A stretch of DNA of 64,000 nucleotides, from assembly GCF_014269035.2 (NCBI RefSeq), contig NZ_JABWRP020000011.1:62001-126000 (forward strand), read 5' to 3'. The notes beneath the pieces were generated by a model. It did not search any database and was not told where the DNA came from. It worked only from the letters and a program-made list of their open reading frames with translations. Below, piece after piece: positions 51,367-63,018 of the stretch. Numbering within the stretch: the first letter of the stretch is position 1; every line of letters begins with the position of its first letter. The position numbers and the translations under genes were made by a program. This stretch comes from Pseudomonas vlassakiae. GTDB lineage: Bacteria > Pseudomonadota > Gammaproteobacteria > Pseudomonadales > Pseudomonadaceae.

Positions 51367-51939
51367 ATGTTCAGCAAGAAAGCCCGCAATATTGCGCTGC
51401 TCGCGGTGATTGCCGCCCTGCTTGCGGCAATCGGCTACTGGAATGTCAGCCCTGAAAGCTTCCTCGACAAGCCAGTCGCCCAGGTTGACGAAAGCGCCAT
51501 CGACTATTACGCGATCAACGCTCATAGCGTGCAGTTCATGCCTGATGGCAAGCTGCAATACGAAATGACCGCCGACAAGGTCGAGCACCTCAGGGCCAGT
51601 GAAGTCACCCTGCTGACCACGCCCGACCTGCACCTGTACCGGGGCACCGAATACCCTTGGCATGTGCAGAGCGAACGCGCAGAGGTCAACCCGGATGGCA
51701 CGGAGGTCGAGCTGATCGAGAAGGTCCGCGTGCAACGCATCGACGAAAAGCAGCGTGAATTGATCGTTACCAGCTCGCGCATGACCGTATTCCCGCAGAA
51801 GCAATATGCGCAGACCGAGCAAGCCGTTAGAATCGACGGCGCCGGTGGCACGACTACGGGTAAAGGAATGAAAGCGTATTTGAAAGAAGGCAAGATGGAC
51901 TTGCTCTCTAACGTAAGAGGACAGTATGAGGCTCGTTAA
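51367..51939 (+). CDS. lptC: LPS transport protein LptC
   Basis: A 190-residue bitopic inner-membrane protein that docks LPS from LptFG onto LptA. One N-terminal membrane segment (IALLAVIAALLAAIGYW, about 8-24) precedes a periplasmic beta-jellyroll (VQFMPDGKLQYEMTADKVEH). Its end overlaps the lptA start by 14 bases, suggesting coupled translation. Confidence 0.92.
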   Translation: MFSKKARNIALLAVIAALLAAIGYWNVSPESFLDKPVAQVDESAIDYYAINAHSVQFMPDGKLQYEMTADKVEHLRASEVTLLTTPDLHLYRGTEYPWHVQSERAEVNPDGTEVELIEKVRVQRIDEKQRELIVTSSRMTVFPQKQYAQTEQAVRIDGAGGTTTGKGMKAYLKEGKMDLLSNVRGQYEAR

Positions 51940-52450
51940 AACCCTCCCCCTTTTGCTCAGCCTGAGCGCAGCACTGGGAAGCGCGAGCGCCTTCGCCCTG
52001 CCGACCGACCGTGACCAGCCTATCCGCATCCAGGCCGACAACGCGCACCTGGACGACAAGCAGGGCGTGGCCACCTATACCGGCGATGTGATCATCACCC
52101 AGGGCTCGATGATGATCAAAGGCAACACCGTGACCATGACCCGTGCCGCCAATGGCGACATCGACGTGGTGACCTCGGTGGGCAACCTGGCCTACTTCGA
52201 GCAACAACAGAGCACGGCCAAGCCCGACAAGATGAAAGGCTGGGCGGTGACCATCCAGTACCAGGCGCAGAAAGACACGGTGATCCTCACCGACCGCGCC
52301 AAGGTCGAGAACGAAGGCAACACCACCGAAGGCGAGAAGATCGTCTACAACACCAAGACCCAGGTTGCGACCGCTGGTCGTGGCGGCAACGTGACTCAAC
52401 CACGTCAGCGCATCGACATGGTGATCCAGCCGAAGAAGAAGGCCGAGTAA
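51926..52450 (+). CDS. lptA: LPS transport periplasmic protein LptA
   Basis: A 174-residue periplasmic bridge protein. A signal peptide (LLLSLSAALGSASAFA, cut near residue 24) is followed by the OstA-like domain: QPIRIQADNAHLDDKQGVAT and YTGDVIITQGSMMIKGNTVT. The C-terminus is Lys-rich. lptB begins directly after its stop. Confidence 0.94.
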   Translation: MRLVKTLPLLLSLSAALGSASAFALPTDRDQPIRIQADNAHLDDKQGVATYTGDVIITQGSMMIKGNTVTMTRAANGDIDVVTSVGNLAYFEQQQSTAKPDKMKGWAVTIQYQAQKDTVILTDRAKVENEGNTTEGEKIVYNTKTQVATAGRGGNVTQPRQRIDMVIQPKKKAE

Positions 52451-53176
<726 letters not shown>

Positions 53177-53352
53177 CCCTCGGGACCTGCCTGGAGCACT
53201 GGCATTAATGCCCTGCAGGAGCTTAAGTTGTTACAGTGCTCTAGGCAAACGCTACAATTTGAGGCATAAATCTTGCTTGAATTTGGCGCTTTGGCGCCCT
53301 CGTGTAGTGGATGGCGCATGCGCGCCGGCGAACAAGGTATTAAGCCCCTGCC

Positions 53353-54846
53353 ATGAAACCATCGCTCGTCCTAAAAATGGGCCAGCAACTGACGATGACC
53401 CCGCAGTTGCAACAGGCCATCCGCCTCCTTCAGCTTTCCACCCTGGACCTCCAGCAGGAAATCCAGGAAGCGCTGGAGTCCAACCCGATGCTCGAACGTC
53501 AGGAAGACGGCGACGACTTCGACAACAGCGATCCGATGGCGGACAACGTCGAGAACAAGCCGGCCGCCGAAGTCCCGGACAACAGCTTCCAGGAAAGCAC
53601 CACCAGTGCCGAAACCCTGGAAGACGGTGAGTGGAACGAGCGAATCCCCAACGAGCTTCCGGTCGATACCGCCTGGGAAGACATCTACCAGACCAGCGCC
53701 AGCAGCCTGCCCAGCAACGATGACGACGAGTGGGACTTCACCACCCGCACATCGGCCGGCGAAAGCCTGCAGAGCCACCTGCTGTGGCAGTTGAACCTGG
53801 CACCGATGTCCGACACCGACCGCCTGATCGCCGTCACCCTGATCGACAGCATCAACGGCCAGGGCTACCTCGAAGATACCCTCGAAGAAATCTGCGCAGG
53901 CTTCGACCCGGAGCTGGATATCGAGCTTGACGAGGTCGAGGCGGTGCTGCACCGCATCCAGCAGTTCGAGCCAGCCGGCGTCGGCGCCCGCAGCCTGGGC
54001 GAGTGCCTGCTGCTGCAATTGCGCCAGCTGCCCGCCAGCACGCCCTGGATGAGCGAGGCCCAGCGCCTGGTCACCGACTTCATCGACCTGCTCGGCGGCC
54101 GCGACTACAGCCAGCTGATGCGCCGCATGAAGCTCAAGGAAGACGAACTGCGCCAAGTGATCGAGCTGGTGCAGAGCCTCAACCCGCGGCCCGGTTCACA
54201 GATCGAGTCGAGCGAACCGGAATACGTGGTTCCCGACGTGATCGTGCGCAAGGACAGCGACCGCTGGCTGGTCGAGCTGAACCAGGAAGCGATCCCGCGC
54301 CTGAGGGTCAACCCGCAGTACGCCGGCTTCGTCCGCCGCGCCGATACCAGCGCCGACAACACCTTCATGCGCAACCAGTTGCAAGAGGCGCGCTGGTTCA
54401 TCAAGAGCCTGCAGAGCCGCAACGAAACGCTGATGAAGGTCGCCACGCAGATCGTCGAACACCAGCGCGGCTTCCTCGACCACGGCGACGAAGCAATGAA
54501 GCCGCTGGTCCTGCATGACATCGCCGAAGCGGTGGGTATGCATGAGTCGACCATTTCGCGGGTGACCACACAGAAATACATGCACACCCCGCGTGGCATC
54601 TACGAACTGAAATACTTTTTCTCCAGCCACGTGAGCACCGCCGAAGGCGGAGAATGCTCGTCTACGGCGATCCGCGCGATCATCAAGAAACTGGTTGCTG
54701 CGGAAAATCAGAAAAAGCCATTGAGTGACAGCAAGATCGCTGGTTTACTGGAGGCACAAGGCATCCAGGTAGCCCGTCGCACCGTCGCCAAGTACCGCGA
54801 GTCCCTCGGCATCGCACCGTCGAGCGAGCGCAAGCGACTGATGTAG
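53353..54846 (+). CDS. rpoN: RNA polymerase sigma-54 factor
   Basis: A 497-residue alternative sigma factor that recognises -24/-12 promoters and depends on AAA+ activators. Region I is Gln/Leu-rich ([20 protein letters not shown], about 6-25), region II is acidic (about 50-120), and region III has the core-binding part, the helix-turn-helix (about 385-410) and the RpoN box [10 protein letters not shown] at 474-483. In this window it should serve the gcvH promoter with GcsR. It heads the conserved rpoN-hpf-ptsN-rapZ-npr cluster. Confidence 0.97.
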   Translation: MKPSLVLKMGQQLTMTPQLQQAIRLLQLSTLDLQQEIQEALESNPMLERQEDGDDFDNSDPMADNVENKPAAEVPDNSFQESTTSAETLEDGEWNERIPNELPVDTAWEDIYQTSASSLPSNDDDEWDFTTRTSAGESLQSHLLWQLNLAPMSDTDRLIAVTLIDSINGQGYLEDTLEEICAGFDPELDIELDEVEAVLHRIQQFEPAGVGARSLGECLLLQLRQLPASTPWMSEAQRLVTDFIDLLGGRDYSQLMRRMKLKEDELRQVIELVQSLNPRPGSQIESSEPEYVVPDVIVRKDSDRWLVELNQEAIPRLRVNPQYAGFVRRADTSADNTFMRNQLQEARWFIKSLQSRNETLMKVATQIVEHQRGFLDHGDEAMKPLVLHDIAEAVGMHESTISRVTTQKYMHTPRGIYELKYFFSSHVSTAEGGECSSTAIRAIIKKLVAAENQKKPLSDSKIAGLLEAQGIQVARRTVAKYRESLGIAPSSERKRLM

Positions 54847-54924
54847 CCCCCGGATGTGCCACAGCGTTTGTGGGGCAGGTGCAATACCTGCCTCTTTATG
54901 CACGGGCAACAAAGGAGAAGCTGT

Positions 54925-55233
54925 ATGCAAGTCAATATCAGTGGACAGCATGTAGAAGTCACCCAGCCACTGCGCGATTACGTGCTTGAAAAGCTCGCTC
55001 GGGTGGAAAGTCACTTCGACAAGATCACCAACGTGCAGGTCATCATGAAGGTCGAGAAGCTGCAGCAGAAGGTCGAGGCGACCCTGCAGATTCCCGGCGG
55101 TGAAGTGGTTGCCAACGCGGAACACGAAGACATGTATGCAGCGATCGACGCCTTGGCCGACAAGCTCGACCGCCAACTGAAAAAACACAAGGAAAAACAG
55201 CAAAGCCTGCTGCAAGGTGCAGCTGCCCGCTGA
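54925..55233 (+). CDS. hpf: ribosome hibernation-promoting factor, short form
   Basis: A 102-residue ribosome-associated protein that helps form inactive 100S ribosomes in stationary phase. MQVNISGQHVEVTQPLRDYV and AEHEDMYAAIDALADKLDRQ are the family hallmarks; the long C-terminal dimerisation domain is absent, so it is the short gammaproteobacterial type. AAAGGAGAAGCTGT precedes ATG 54925. It follows rpoN by 78 bases. Confidence 0.95.
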   Translation: MQVNISGQHVEVTQPLRDYVLEKLARVESHFDKITNVQVIMKVEKLQQKVEATLQIPGGEVVANAEHEDMYAAIDALADKLDRQLKKHKEKQQSLLQGAAAR

Positions 55234-55245
55234 TCCCTCTCATCC

Positions 55246-55710
55246 ATGATCCGACTTGAAACCATCCTGACCCCCGGCCGTTCCCTGGTGAACGTGCCGG
55301 GCGGCAGCAAGAAGCGCGCCCTGGAAAAGGTCGCCAACCTGATTGCCGAGCAAGTACCTGAGCTTGCGATGCAAGACGTCTTCGAAAAGCTCATCGCTCG
55401 CGAAAAACTGGGCTCGACTGGCTTTGGCAATGGCATTGCCATCCCCCACTGCCGGCTTGAAGGCTGCGCTTCCCCGGTAAGTGCCCTGCTGCACCTGGAT
55501 GCGCCGATCGACTATGACGCCATCGATGGCGCTCCGGTGGATCTGCTGTTCGTCCTGCTGGTACCAGAGGCGGCCACCGATGCCCACCTTGAACTGCTGC
55601 GCCAGATCGCCAGCATGCTCGATCGCAAGGAGGTCCGCGATAGACTGCGTGCCGCCGGTAGCAGCGAGGCCCTGTACCAGGTTGTCCTGGACGCACAGAA
55701 CGAGCACTGA
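55246..55710 (+). CDS. ptsN: nitrogen-PTS enzyme IIA
   Basis: A 154-residue EIIA-Ntr, the phosphorylatable end of the nitrogen-related phosphotransfer chain PtsP-Npr-PtsN. The acceptor His is residue 68 in [11 protein letters not shown]. It modulates potassium homeostasis, polyhydroxyalkanoate accumulation and sigma-54-related expression in pseudomonads. It starts 12 bases after hpf and is followed by rapZ after 2 bases. Confidence 0.96.
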   Translation: MIRLETILTPGRSLVNVPGGSKKRALEKVANLIAEQVPELAMQDVFEKLIAREKLGSTGFGNGIAIPHCRLEGCASPVSALLHLDAPIDYDAIDGAPVDLLFVLLVPEAATDAHLELLRQIASMLDRKEVRDRLRAAGSSEALYQVVLDAQNEH

Positions 55711-55712
55711 AC

Positions 55713-56567
55713 ATGCGCCTGATCATCGTCAGCGGCCGGTCTGGCTCCGGCAAAAGCACCGCCCTCGATGTCCTGGAAGACAATGGCTTTTACGTCATCG
55801 ACAACCTCCCGGCCGGGCTTCTGCCACAGCTGGCCGAGAACGCGTTGATCAATACCGAACTGTTGCAACCCAAAGTGGCGGTTTCGATCGATGCACGCAA
55901 CCTGCCCAGCCACCTGTCACGCTTCCCCGAGCTGTTGGCGGAGGCCCGTGGGCGCCACATTCAGTGTGATGTGCTGTTTCTCGATGCCGACGAAGACACG
56001 CTGCTCAAGCGCTTCTCGGAAACCCGCCGTCGCCATCCGCTGACCAACGCCGACCGTTCGCTGGCCGAAGCCATCCGCGTTGAAAGCGAACTGCTGGGGC
56101 CGATTGCCGACCTTGCCGACCTGAAGATCGATACCACCAGCCTCAACCTTTACCAACTGCGCGATTCGATCAAGTTGCGCCTGCTCAACCAGCCTGAGCC
56201 TGGCACCGCCTTTCTGGTCGAGTCATTCGGCTTCAAGCGCGGGATGCCGGTCGATGCCGACCTGGTGTTCGACGTACGCTGCCTGCCCAACCCCTACTGG
56301 AAACCGGAGCTGCGCGAACATTCCGGCCTGGAGCAGCCAGTCATCGACTACCTTGCTGCACAGCCGGACGTCGAAGAAATGTTCAACGACATCTCCAGCT
56401 ACCTGCTCAAATGGCTGCCACGTTTTGCCGCGAGCAACCGCGCCTATGTCACCATCGCCATTGGCTGCACCGGAGGCCATCACCGCTCGGTCTACATTAC
56501 CGAGCGCCTCGGCCAGCTGTTGCAGCAATCCCTGAAAAACGTCCAGGTCCGCCACCGCGACCTCTAG
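55713..56567 (+). CDS. rapZ: RNase adapter protein RapZ
   Basis: A 284-residue nucleotide-binding protein. The Walker A motif GRSGSGKST lies at residues 8-16. The C-terminal part ([20 protein letters not shown]) is the RNA-binding and metabolite-sensing section known from E. coli, where it controls GlmZ decay. Pseudomonads lack a recognised GlmZ, so its target here is open. It sits between ptsN and npr, as in most gammaproteobacteria. Confidence 0.95.
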   Translation: MRLIIVSGRSGSGKSTALDVLEDNGFYVIDNLPAGLLPQLAENALINTELLQPKVAVSIDARNLPSHLSRFPELLAEARGRHIQCDVLFLDADEDTLLKRFSETRRRHPLTNADRSLAEAIRVESELLGPIADLADLKIDTTSLNLYQLRDSIKLRLLNQPEPGTAFLVESFGFKRGMPVDADLVFDVRCLPNPYWKPELREHSGLEQPVIDYLAAQPDVEEMFNDISSYLLKWLPRFAASNRAYVTIAIGCTGGHHRSVYITERLGQLLQQSLKNVQVRHRDL

Positions 56568-56587
56568 CCCACAGGATCCACCGCACG

Positions 56588-56860
56588 ATGCCCGCCCGCG
56601 AAATCACCATCATCAACAAGCTGGGCCTGCATGCCCGGGCGGCAGCCAAGTTCGTCGGCGTGGCCGGCAAGTATCCCTGCCAGGTCCGCATCGGCCGCGC
56701 GCCCGACAAACTTGTGGACGGCAAGAGCATCATGGCAGTGATGATGCTGGCTGCGGGAAAAGGTACGCAGGTGCACCTGATGACCGAGGGCGAGCAGGAC
56801 AGCGAGGCACTGGATGCGCTGGTGGCGCTGATCAACAACTACTTCGACGAAGGCGAGTAA
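56588..56860 (+). CDS. npr: HPr-like phosphocarrier NPr
   Basis: A 90-residue HPr-type protein (PtsO) that carries phosphate from PtsP to PtsN. The active His is residue 15 in NKLGLHARAAAKFVG; the second helix VDGKSIMAVMMLAAGKGTQV is typical. It closes the rpoN cluster; the toxin-antitoxin pair follows after 91 bases. Confidence 0.95.
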   Translation: MPAREITIINKLGLHARAAAKFVGVAGKYPCQVRIGRAPDKLVDGKSIMAVMMLAAGKGTQVHLMTEGEQDSEALDALVALINNYFDEGE

Positions 56861-56918
56861 GCCCCTTTCTGCAACATGCCCTGCCAATTGTCAGGGTGCA
56901 TTCCTGCGCGGTTGTCTT

Positions 56919-56936
56919 TATACCTATATAGGTATA
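56919..56936. promoter_or_regulatory. 18-bp perfect palindrome, operator of the toxin-antitoxin pair
   Basis: TATACCTATATAGGTATA is an exact palindrome ending 15 bases before the toxin ATG. Its AT-rich core could double as the -10 region. Xre-type antitoxins typically bind such palindromes and repress their own promoter, so it is read as the autoregulatory operator. Confidence 0.8.
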
Positions 56937-56951
56937 GATTGAGACCAGGCT

Positions 56952-57323
56952 ATGGAAGCATTCAAACCAACCAAGACGCTTTACTGGGTGGGCAGCAGCA
57001 AAAAGGATCTTCAAGCACTACCAGAGGATGTACAGGACATTTTCCGTTTTGCACTGCACCAGGCGCAGGAAGGTGGCAAGCATCTGCAGGTGAAGTGCCT
57101 CAAAGGGTTCAGCGGAGCGGGCGTGCTGGAAGTCGTGGAGGACTACAACCGCAGCACCTATCGTGCGGTGTACACCGTGGCATTTGCTTCGGCAGTCTAC
57201 GTCCTGCATTGCTTCCAGAAGAAATCCACCTCTGGCATCAAGACCTCCAGCCACGACATTGACTTGATCAAGTCACGCCTGAAACTGGCTGAAGCTCACT
57301 CGCGAGGAGAAAGAGATGATTGA
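56952..57323 (+). CDS. HigB/RelE-superfamily toxin (phage Gp49-like)
   Basis: A 123-residue basic protein of the Gp49-like/HigB type. WVGSSKKDLQALPEDVQDIF (about 12-31), KCLKGFSGAGVLEVVEDY and YRAVYTVAFASAVYVLHCFQ then KKSTSGIKTS are the family's ordered motifs; the last pair holds the likely catalytic strand and basic patch. Members cleave mRNA at the ribosome. The toxin gene comes first, as in higBA systems, and overlaps the antitoxin by 8 bases. Confidence 0.87.
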   Translation: MEAFKPTKTLYWVGSSKKDLQALPEDVQDIFRFALHQAQEGGKHLQVKCLKGFSGAGVLEVVEDYNRSTYRAVYTVAFASAVYVLHCFQKKSTSGIKTSSHDIDLIKSRLKLAEAHSRGERDD

Positions 57324-57636
57324 GATCGAAGAAAGCGGCGGTAGCGTCTATACCGACCTTGGCAGCGAAAACGCTGGCGAGATGTTGGTGAAGGCTCATC
57401 TCGCCAGCAAGATATGCAGCATCATCAAGGCCCGTCACATGACCCAGGTGCAGGCATCCGCAGTCCTTGGCCTGCCACAGCCGAAGGTCTCCGACATGAT
57501 GCGTGGCAAGTTCCGCGGCATCAGTGAATCCAAAATGATCGATTGCCTGGCACGCCTCGGCCGCGATGTGCAAATCGTGGTGAAGGCAGCCCCCCGCTCC
57601 CGCCGGGAAGGCCGGGTTGAAGTCATCTTCGCCTGA
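57316..57636 (+). CDS. HigA-like antitoxin with Xre-type helix-turn-helix
   Basis: A 106-residue DNA-binding antitoxin. The helix-turn-helix lies at about 42-62 (MTQVQASAVLGLPQPKVSDM), followed by MRGKFRGISESKMIDCLARL and VQIVVKAAP, the pattern of the HTH_37 group that pairs with Gp49-like toxins. GAGGAGAAAGAG lies within the toxin's end. It should neutralise the toxin and repress at the palindrome upstream. Confidence 0.87.
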   Translation: MIEIEESGGSVYTDLGSENAGEMLVKAHLASKICSIIKARHMTQVQASAVLGLPQPKVSDMMRGKFRGISESKMIDCLARLGRDVQIVVKAAPRSRREGRVEVIFA

Positions 57637-57654
57637 AGCCGGCCCTGTCCAGAC

Positions 57655-58563
57655 TCACGACATTGCCGTATCCATCACCATCATCAGGCAAAAGCCGACG
57701 CAAAGCCCCAGGCTGGCAAGGCGGTGATGCCCGTTGCTGCGCGACTCGGGAATGATCTCCTGGGTCACCACCAGCAACATCGCCCCGGCCGCACAGGCTA
57801 GGCCCACCGGCAACAGCAACTCCGCCATGTTCACCAACCAGGCACAGACCACAGCCGCCAGTGGCTCGACCAGGCCGGAAGCGGCGCCAATCAGAAATGC
57901 CTTGAACCGGGGCATCCCCGCCCCTGCCAGCACCAACGCTATCACCAGCCCTTCAGGCACATCCTGCAAGGCTATGCCCATCGCCAGGCTGTCGGCGTCG
58001 GCCATGCCGCCACCGGCAGATACACCGATGGCCATGCCCTCGGGGATGTTGTGAGCGATGATGGCGATCACGAACAGCCAGATTCGTGCGGCGATGACTG
58101 GCTGGTTCTGCGTACCGACCAAGGCCTTCGGCGAAGAACCAGAGACCTTGAGGTCTACCAGAAACAGACACAGGGCACCGAGCATCAGGCCGAAGCTGAT
58201 CAGGCCACCGGCGCCCCATGGGCTGAAGCCGATGGCCTGGGCGGCATCCAGCCCGGGGAGGATCAGCGAGAACGCCGTGGCCGCCAGCATCACCCCTGCC
58301 CCGAAGCCCAGCAAGGTGTCGGCCAGGGCTACCGGCATATTGCGAATCACCAGCACCGGTACCGCGCCCAGCGCCGTACCCAGTGCGCACAGAGCGCCGC
58401 CTTCCAGCGCGCGTAACATGCGCGGTTCCAGGTCCAGCCAGGCAATGCCTCGAGCCAGCAGCAACGCCGTGCCGGCCAGCAACAGCAAGGTGCCCAGTGC
58501 CAACCGGAATAGCCGCACACTGCTGACGGACATCACCTCAGCGCGCATACCGGGCCGACTCAC
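57655..58563 (-). CDS. ZIP-family metal transporter
   Basis: A 302-residue inner-membrane divalent-metal importer with about eight membrane segments. The metal-site motifs are [12 protein letters not shown] (about 168-179) and [14 protein letters not shown] (about 197-210). The GTG start at 58563 overlaps the sodA stop as GTGA; internal ATGs at 58548 and 58533 have poor ribosome sites. The coupling to Mn-type superoxide dismutase and position at the end of the Fur-controlled operon suggest manganese supply, but zinc or iron cannot be excluded. Confidence 0.85.
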   Translation of the reverse strand: MSRPGMRAEVMSVSSVRLFRLALGTLLLLAGTALLLARGIAWLDLEPRMLRALEGGALCALGTALGAVPVLVIRNMPVALADTLLGFGAGVMLAATAFSLILPGLDAAQAIGFSPWGAGGLISFGLMLGALCLFLVDLKVSGSSPKALVGTQNQPVIAARIWLFVIAIIAHNIPEGMAIGVSAGGGMADADSLAMGIALQDVPEGLVIALVLAGAGMPRFKAFLIGAASGLVEPLAAVVCAWLVNMAELLLPVGLACAAGAMLLVVTQEIIPESRSNGHHRLASLGLCVGFCLMMVMDTAMS

Positions 58564-59171
58564 TTCAGGGCTTCGTGATAGCGGCGATCCACTTCCGCCC
58601 AGTCGATCACGTTATAGAAAGCGCCAATGTATTCCGGTCGGCGGTTCTGATACTTCAGGTAATAGGCGTGTTCCCACACGTCCAGGCCTAGGATCGGCGT
58701 GTTGCCATGCATCAGCGGGCTGTCCTGGTTACCACTGCTTTCCACCACCAGCTTGTTCTGCGGGGTGACGCTGAGCCACGCCCAGCCGCTGCCAAAGCGG
58801 GTCAGCGCCGCCTTGGTGAATGCCTCCTTGAATGCCTCGAAACCACCCAGCTCGGCGTCAATGGCCTTGGCCAGCGGGCCTTGTGGCTGACCACCTCCCT
58901 TGGGCGACATGACCAACCAGAACAGGCTGTGGTTGGCGTGGCCGCCGCCGTGGTTGGTGACTGCACCGCGCAGGTTCTCGGGCAGTTGCTTGACTGCGCC
59001 GACCAGTTTCTCGACCGGCCATTCGGCCCACTCGGTGCCCTCGATGGCCGCATTCAGGCCATTGACGTAGGTCTGGTGGTGCTTGGTGTGGTGGATTTCC
59101 ATGGTTTGCGCATCGATGTGCGGTTCCAGTGCATCGTAGGCGTAAGTCAGTGCAGGCAAGGTATGCGGCAT
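58560..59171 (-). CDS. sodA: superoxide dismutase, manganese type
   Basis: A 203-residue cytoplasmic superoxide dismutase. The metal ligands are in [17 protein letters not shown] (His), [11 protein letters not shown] (His) and [20 protein letters not shown] (Asp and His). [13 protein letters not shown] and the GNQDSPL segment favour manganese over iron. It is made under iron limitation as part of fagA-fumC-orfX-sodA, replacing the iron enzyme. ATG 59171 gives the standard [20 protein letters not shown] start. Confidence 0.95.
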   Translation of the reverse strand: MPHTLPALTYAYDALEPHIDAQTMEIHHTKHHQTYVNGLNAAIEGTEWAEWPVEKLVGAVKQLPENLRGAVTNHGGGHANHSLFWLVMSPKGGGQPQGPLAKAIDAELGGFEAFKEAFTKAALTRFGSGWAWLSVTPQNKLVVESSGNQDSPLMHGNTPILGLDVWEHAYYLKYQNRRPEYIGAFYNVIDWAEVDRRYHEALK

Positions 59172-59172
59172 G

Positions 59173-59634
59173 TCAATGGATTCCGTAGGCATGGGTTCTG
59201 GGCGCCACGTCCGGCTGGGCAGCAAGTTCGCTGGCCTCGGCGCCGTGGCAGTTGAGCAGGCGCTCGGTACGCGGATACTGGCCGTATTCGGCGATAAAAC
59301 TCAGCAGTTCGGTGTAGGTGCGCCCGCTATGGCGCAGTGCGGCATCACGCAGCGCCTGCGGCAAACGCGCATCCTGACTGGCCTGGAGCAAGCGCTGATG
59401 GGCGGCACACAGATAGTCGGCGCTCTCGTGCGGCTGGTTCAGACGCAGATGCAAATCGGCCAGGTTATGGTGGGCGATGACCAGCGCGGCCACCGCTTCG
59501 TCGACGTCATGCCAGCGCTCGAACAGCACCTGGGCAAGGGCCAGTGCTTGCAGGTAATGTTCCCGGGCATCGACCAGCTCGCCCTGTTCGAACAGGCGGT
59601 TGGCTGCCTCGGTCGTGCGTTTCCAGTGCTGCAT
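59173..59634 (-). CDS. hypothetical protein of the fumC-sodA operon (orfX)
   Basis: A 153-residue soluble protein with tetratricopeptide-like helices: [20 protein letters not shown] then [16 protein letters not shown], and [20 protein letters not shown]. It corresponds by position to the unnamed orfX of the P. aeruginosa fagA-fumC-orfX-sodA operon. Function is unknown. Its stop lies one base before the sodA start region, and fumC ends 30 bases upstream. Confidence 0.82.
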   Translation of the reverse strand: MQHWKRTTEAANRLFEQGELVDAREHYLQALALAQVLFERWHDVDEAVAALVIAHHNLADLHLRLNQPHESADYLCAAHQRLLQASQDARLPQALRDAALRHSGRTYTELLSFIAEYGQYPRTERLLNCHGAEASELAAQPDVAPRTHAYGIH

Positions 59635-59663
59635 GAGATGCTTCCCCTAGGCGCCAGAGCGTG

Positions 59664-61032
<1,369 letters not shown>

Positions 61033-61040
<8 letters not shown>

Positions 61041-61434
61041 GTTCAAATCCTTGCATCAGTTCATCGGGAGAAATCGACGGCAGCAGCCGGCAGCTGGCCA
61101 GTTGCAGGGCATAAGGCTGCCAGCGCAGGTTCCGCTCGTGGCGATCGAGGTTGCGCAGGTCGAGCAGCGGTCGCCAGGCCTGGTCCAGGCACAGGCAGCG
61201 CCAATGCCACGGCAACATGCGGTCGCAAGCGGTATCCAGCAGCAGGCGGAAGGAGGTCAGCGCCACGGTCCATGGCGAAGTTTCGGTGCAGCACGCCAGG
61301 TAACGGCCTTCGGCCAGGTAGTGCTCGATCAGGCGCGGCTCATCGGGTTCAAGGGCGCAGCGGATACGCCGGCTGAGCCAGCGCCAGTTTTCCAGGTAAG
61401 GCAGTTCGCGCAGGAGGGGTTTCATGAACATCAT
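61033..61434 (-). CDS. fagA: Fur-associated gene product FagA
   Basis: A 133-residue protein found at the head of the fagA-fumC-orfX-sodA operon in pseudomonads. Arg/Trp/Leu-rich, with RYLACCTETSPWTVALTSFR and LPWHWRCLCLDQAWRPLLDL as the most distinctive parts; no known domain or signal peptide is recognised. Function is unknown, but iron regulation through Fur is established for the homologue. An internal ATG at 61425 could also serve, since no strong ribosome site is visible. Confidence 0.83.
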
Positions 61435-61447
61435 CGCCAGGTGGCCA

Positions 61448-61466
61448 GATAATGATATTCATTATT
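61448..61466. promoter_or_regulatory. Fur box of the fagA-fumC-orfX-sodA operon
   Basis: GATAATGATATTCATTATT matches 17 of 19 positions of the Fur consensus GATAATGATAATCATTATC. It ends only 13 bases upstream of the fagA start on the minus strand, so bound Fur would block transcription start or the leader directly. Confidence 0.93.
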
Positions 61467-61507
61467 AATTGATAAATAGAATCACTTCAAGCATCAAACG
61501 AGGAAAG

Positions 61508-61533
61508 AAAAACCCGGCACGATGGCCGGGTTT
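61508..61533 (-). terminator. terminator of pmbA
   Basis: Read on the minus strand, CCCGGCC-ATCGT-GCCGGG is followed by TTTTTCTTT. It lies between the pmbA stop and the Fur box of the fagA operon and separates the two minus-strand units. Confidence 0.85.
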
Positions 61534-61562
61534 CATTGACGCTGGGCATTCCTGTCCCGATG

Positions 61563-62909
61563 TCAGCTGCCAGCGACCGTCATCCGCTCGATCAGGACCG
61601 ACCCCGTGTGGATATTGCTACGGGTTTCAAGATCACAGCCAATTGCAACAATTTGCTGGAACATGTCTTTCATATTGCCGGCAATCGTCACTTCCTGTAC
61701 GGCATGCTGAATCTCGCCGTTCTCGATCCAGAAGCCCGCCGCACCCCGCGAGTAGTCGCCGGTCACCATGTTCAGCCCATGGCCCATCAGCTCGGTCACC
61801 AGCAGGCCACGGCCCATGCGCCGGATCAGCGCCGCCTGGTCTTCGACGCCGTGAGTGACATACAGGTTGTGCACGCCCCCGGCGTTGGCAGTGCTTGGCA
61901 AGCCCAGCTTGCGTCCGGAGTAGGTACCCAGCAGGTACGACACCAGCTCGCCTTTATCGACGAACGGCTTCGCGTAGGTCGCCAGGCCGTCACCGTCGAA
62001 TGCGGCGCTGCCCAGCGCGCGAGGAATGTGGGGGCGCTCGTCGAGTGTCAGCCAGGACGGGAACAGGCGCTGCCCGATAGCGCCATCGAGGAACGACGAC
62101 TTGCGGTACAGGTTGCCGCCCGAGATGGCCGACAGGAAACTGCCGAACAGGCCACCCGCCAGCTCGGCGGAAAACAGCACGGGCACTTCACAGGTCGGCA
62201 CCGGCCGCGCACCCAGGCGGCTGGCTGCGCGCTGCGCGGCGCGCACGCCGATGCTGCGCGGGTCGGCCAGCAGGTGGCCCTGGCGGTTCACGTCATACCA
62301 GTAGTCACGCTGCATCTGGCCTTCGCCTTCAGCGATCATCACGCAGCTCAGGCTGTGCCGGGTCGAGGCGTAGCCACCGATGAAGCCGTGGCTGTTGCCG
62401 TACACGCGGCAACCCTGGTGAGTGTTCAGGGTGGTGCCATCGGCATTGAGGATGCGCGTGTCAGCGTCGAATGCCGCCGCCTCGCAGGCCAGCGCCATCT
62501 CGATGGCCTTCTCAGGCTCGATGTCCCAGTCGTGATAGAGGTCGAGGTCGGGGATTTCGCGGGCCATCAGCGCGGCATCAGCCAGCCCTGAGCACTCGTC
62601 CTCGGAGGTGTGTCTGGCAATCGCCAGAGCAGCGGCCACGGTTTCCCGGATGGCATCCGGGCCACTGGCCGAAGTGCTGGCCGAGCCCTTGCGCTGGCCT
62701 ACATAGAGGGTGATGCCGAAGCCCTGGTCGCGGTTGAATTCTACCGTCTCGACCTCGCGCTGACGCACCGTGGTGGACAGGCCCTGCTCCAGCGACACCG
62801 CCACTTCGCAGGCACTGGCGCCTTGCTTGCGTGCTTCTGCAATGATCGCCTCGACCTGCTCTTGCAACGCTGGCAGGTCCTTGGGGCCTACGCTCTGGAC
62901 TGCACTCAT
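61563..62909 (-). CDS. pmbA: metalloprotease PmbA/TldE
   Basis: A 448-residue subunit that forms a heterodimer with TldD; the pair degrades unfolded peptides and matures microcin B17 and CcdA in E. coli. NRDQGFGITLYVGQRKGSAS, GGNLYRKSSFLDGAIGQRLF and GAAGFWIENGEIQHAVQEVT are typical. ATG 62909 with GTGGAG before it is chosen. The catalytic zinc site belongs to TldD, whose gene is nearby at the window's end. Confidence 0.95.
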   Translation of the reverse strand: MSAVQSVGPKDLPALQEQVEAIIAEARKQGASACEVAVSLEQGLSTTVRQREVETVEFNRDQGFGITLYVGQRKGSASTSASGPDAIRETVAAALAIARHTSEDECSGLADAALMAREIPDLDLYHDWDIEPEKAIEMALACEAAAFDADTRILNADGTTLNTHQGCRVYGNSHGFIGGYASTRHSLSCVMIAEGEGQMQRDYWYDVNRQGHLLADPRSIGVRAAQRAASRLGARPVPTCEVPVLFSAELAGGLFGSFLSAISGGNLYRKSSFLDGAIGQRLFPSWLTLDERPHIPRALGSAAFDGDGLATYAKPFVDKGELVSYLLGTYSGRKLGLPSTANAGGVHNLYVTHGVEDQAALIRRMGRGLLVTELMGHGLNMVTGDYSRGAAGFWIENGEIQHAVQEVTIAGNMKDMFQQIVAIGCDLETRSNIHTGSVLIERMTVAGS

Positions 62910-63018
62910 GGTTTTCTCCACTCAAATTCTGCGTTCGGCGAGGGTCATTCTACGACCGGGCACGGACAAGCGGCCCCCGACTGGTTATCATGGCGGCGAT
63001 TTCTAGCGGACTGCCACC

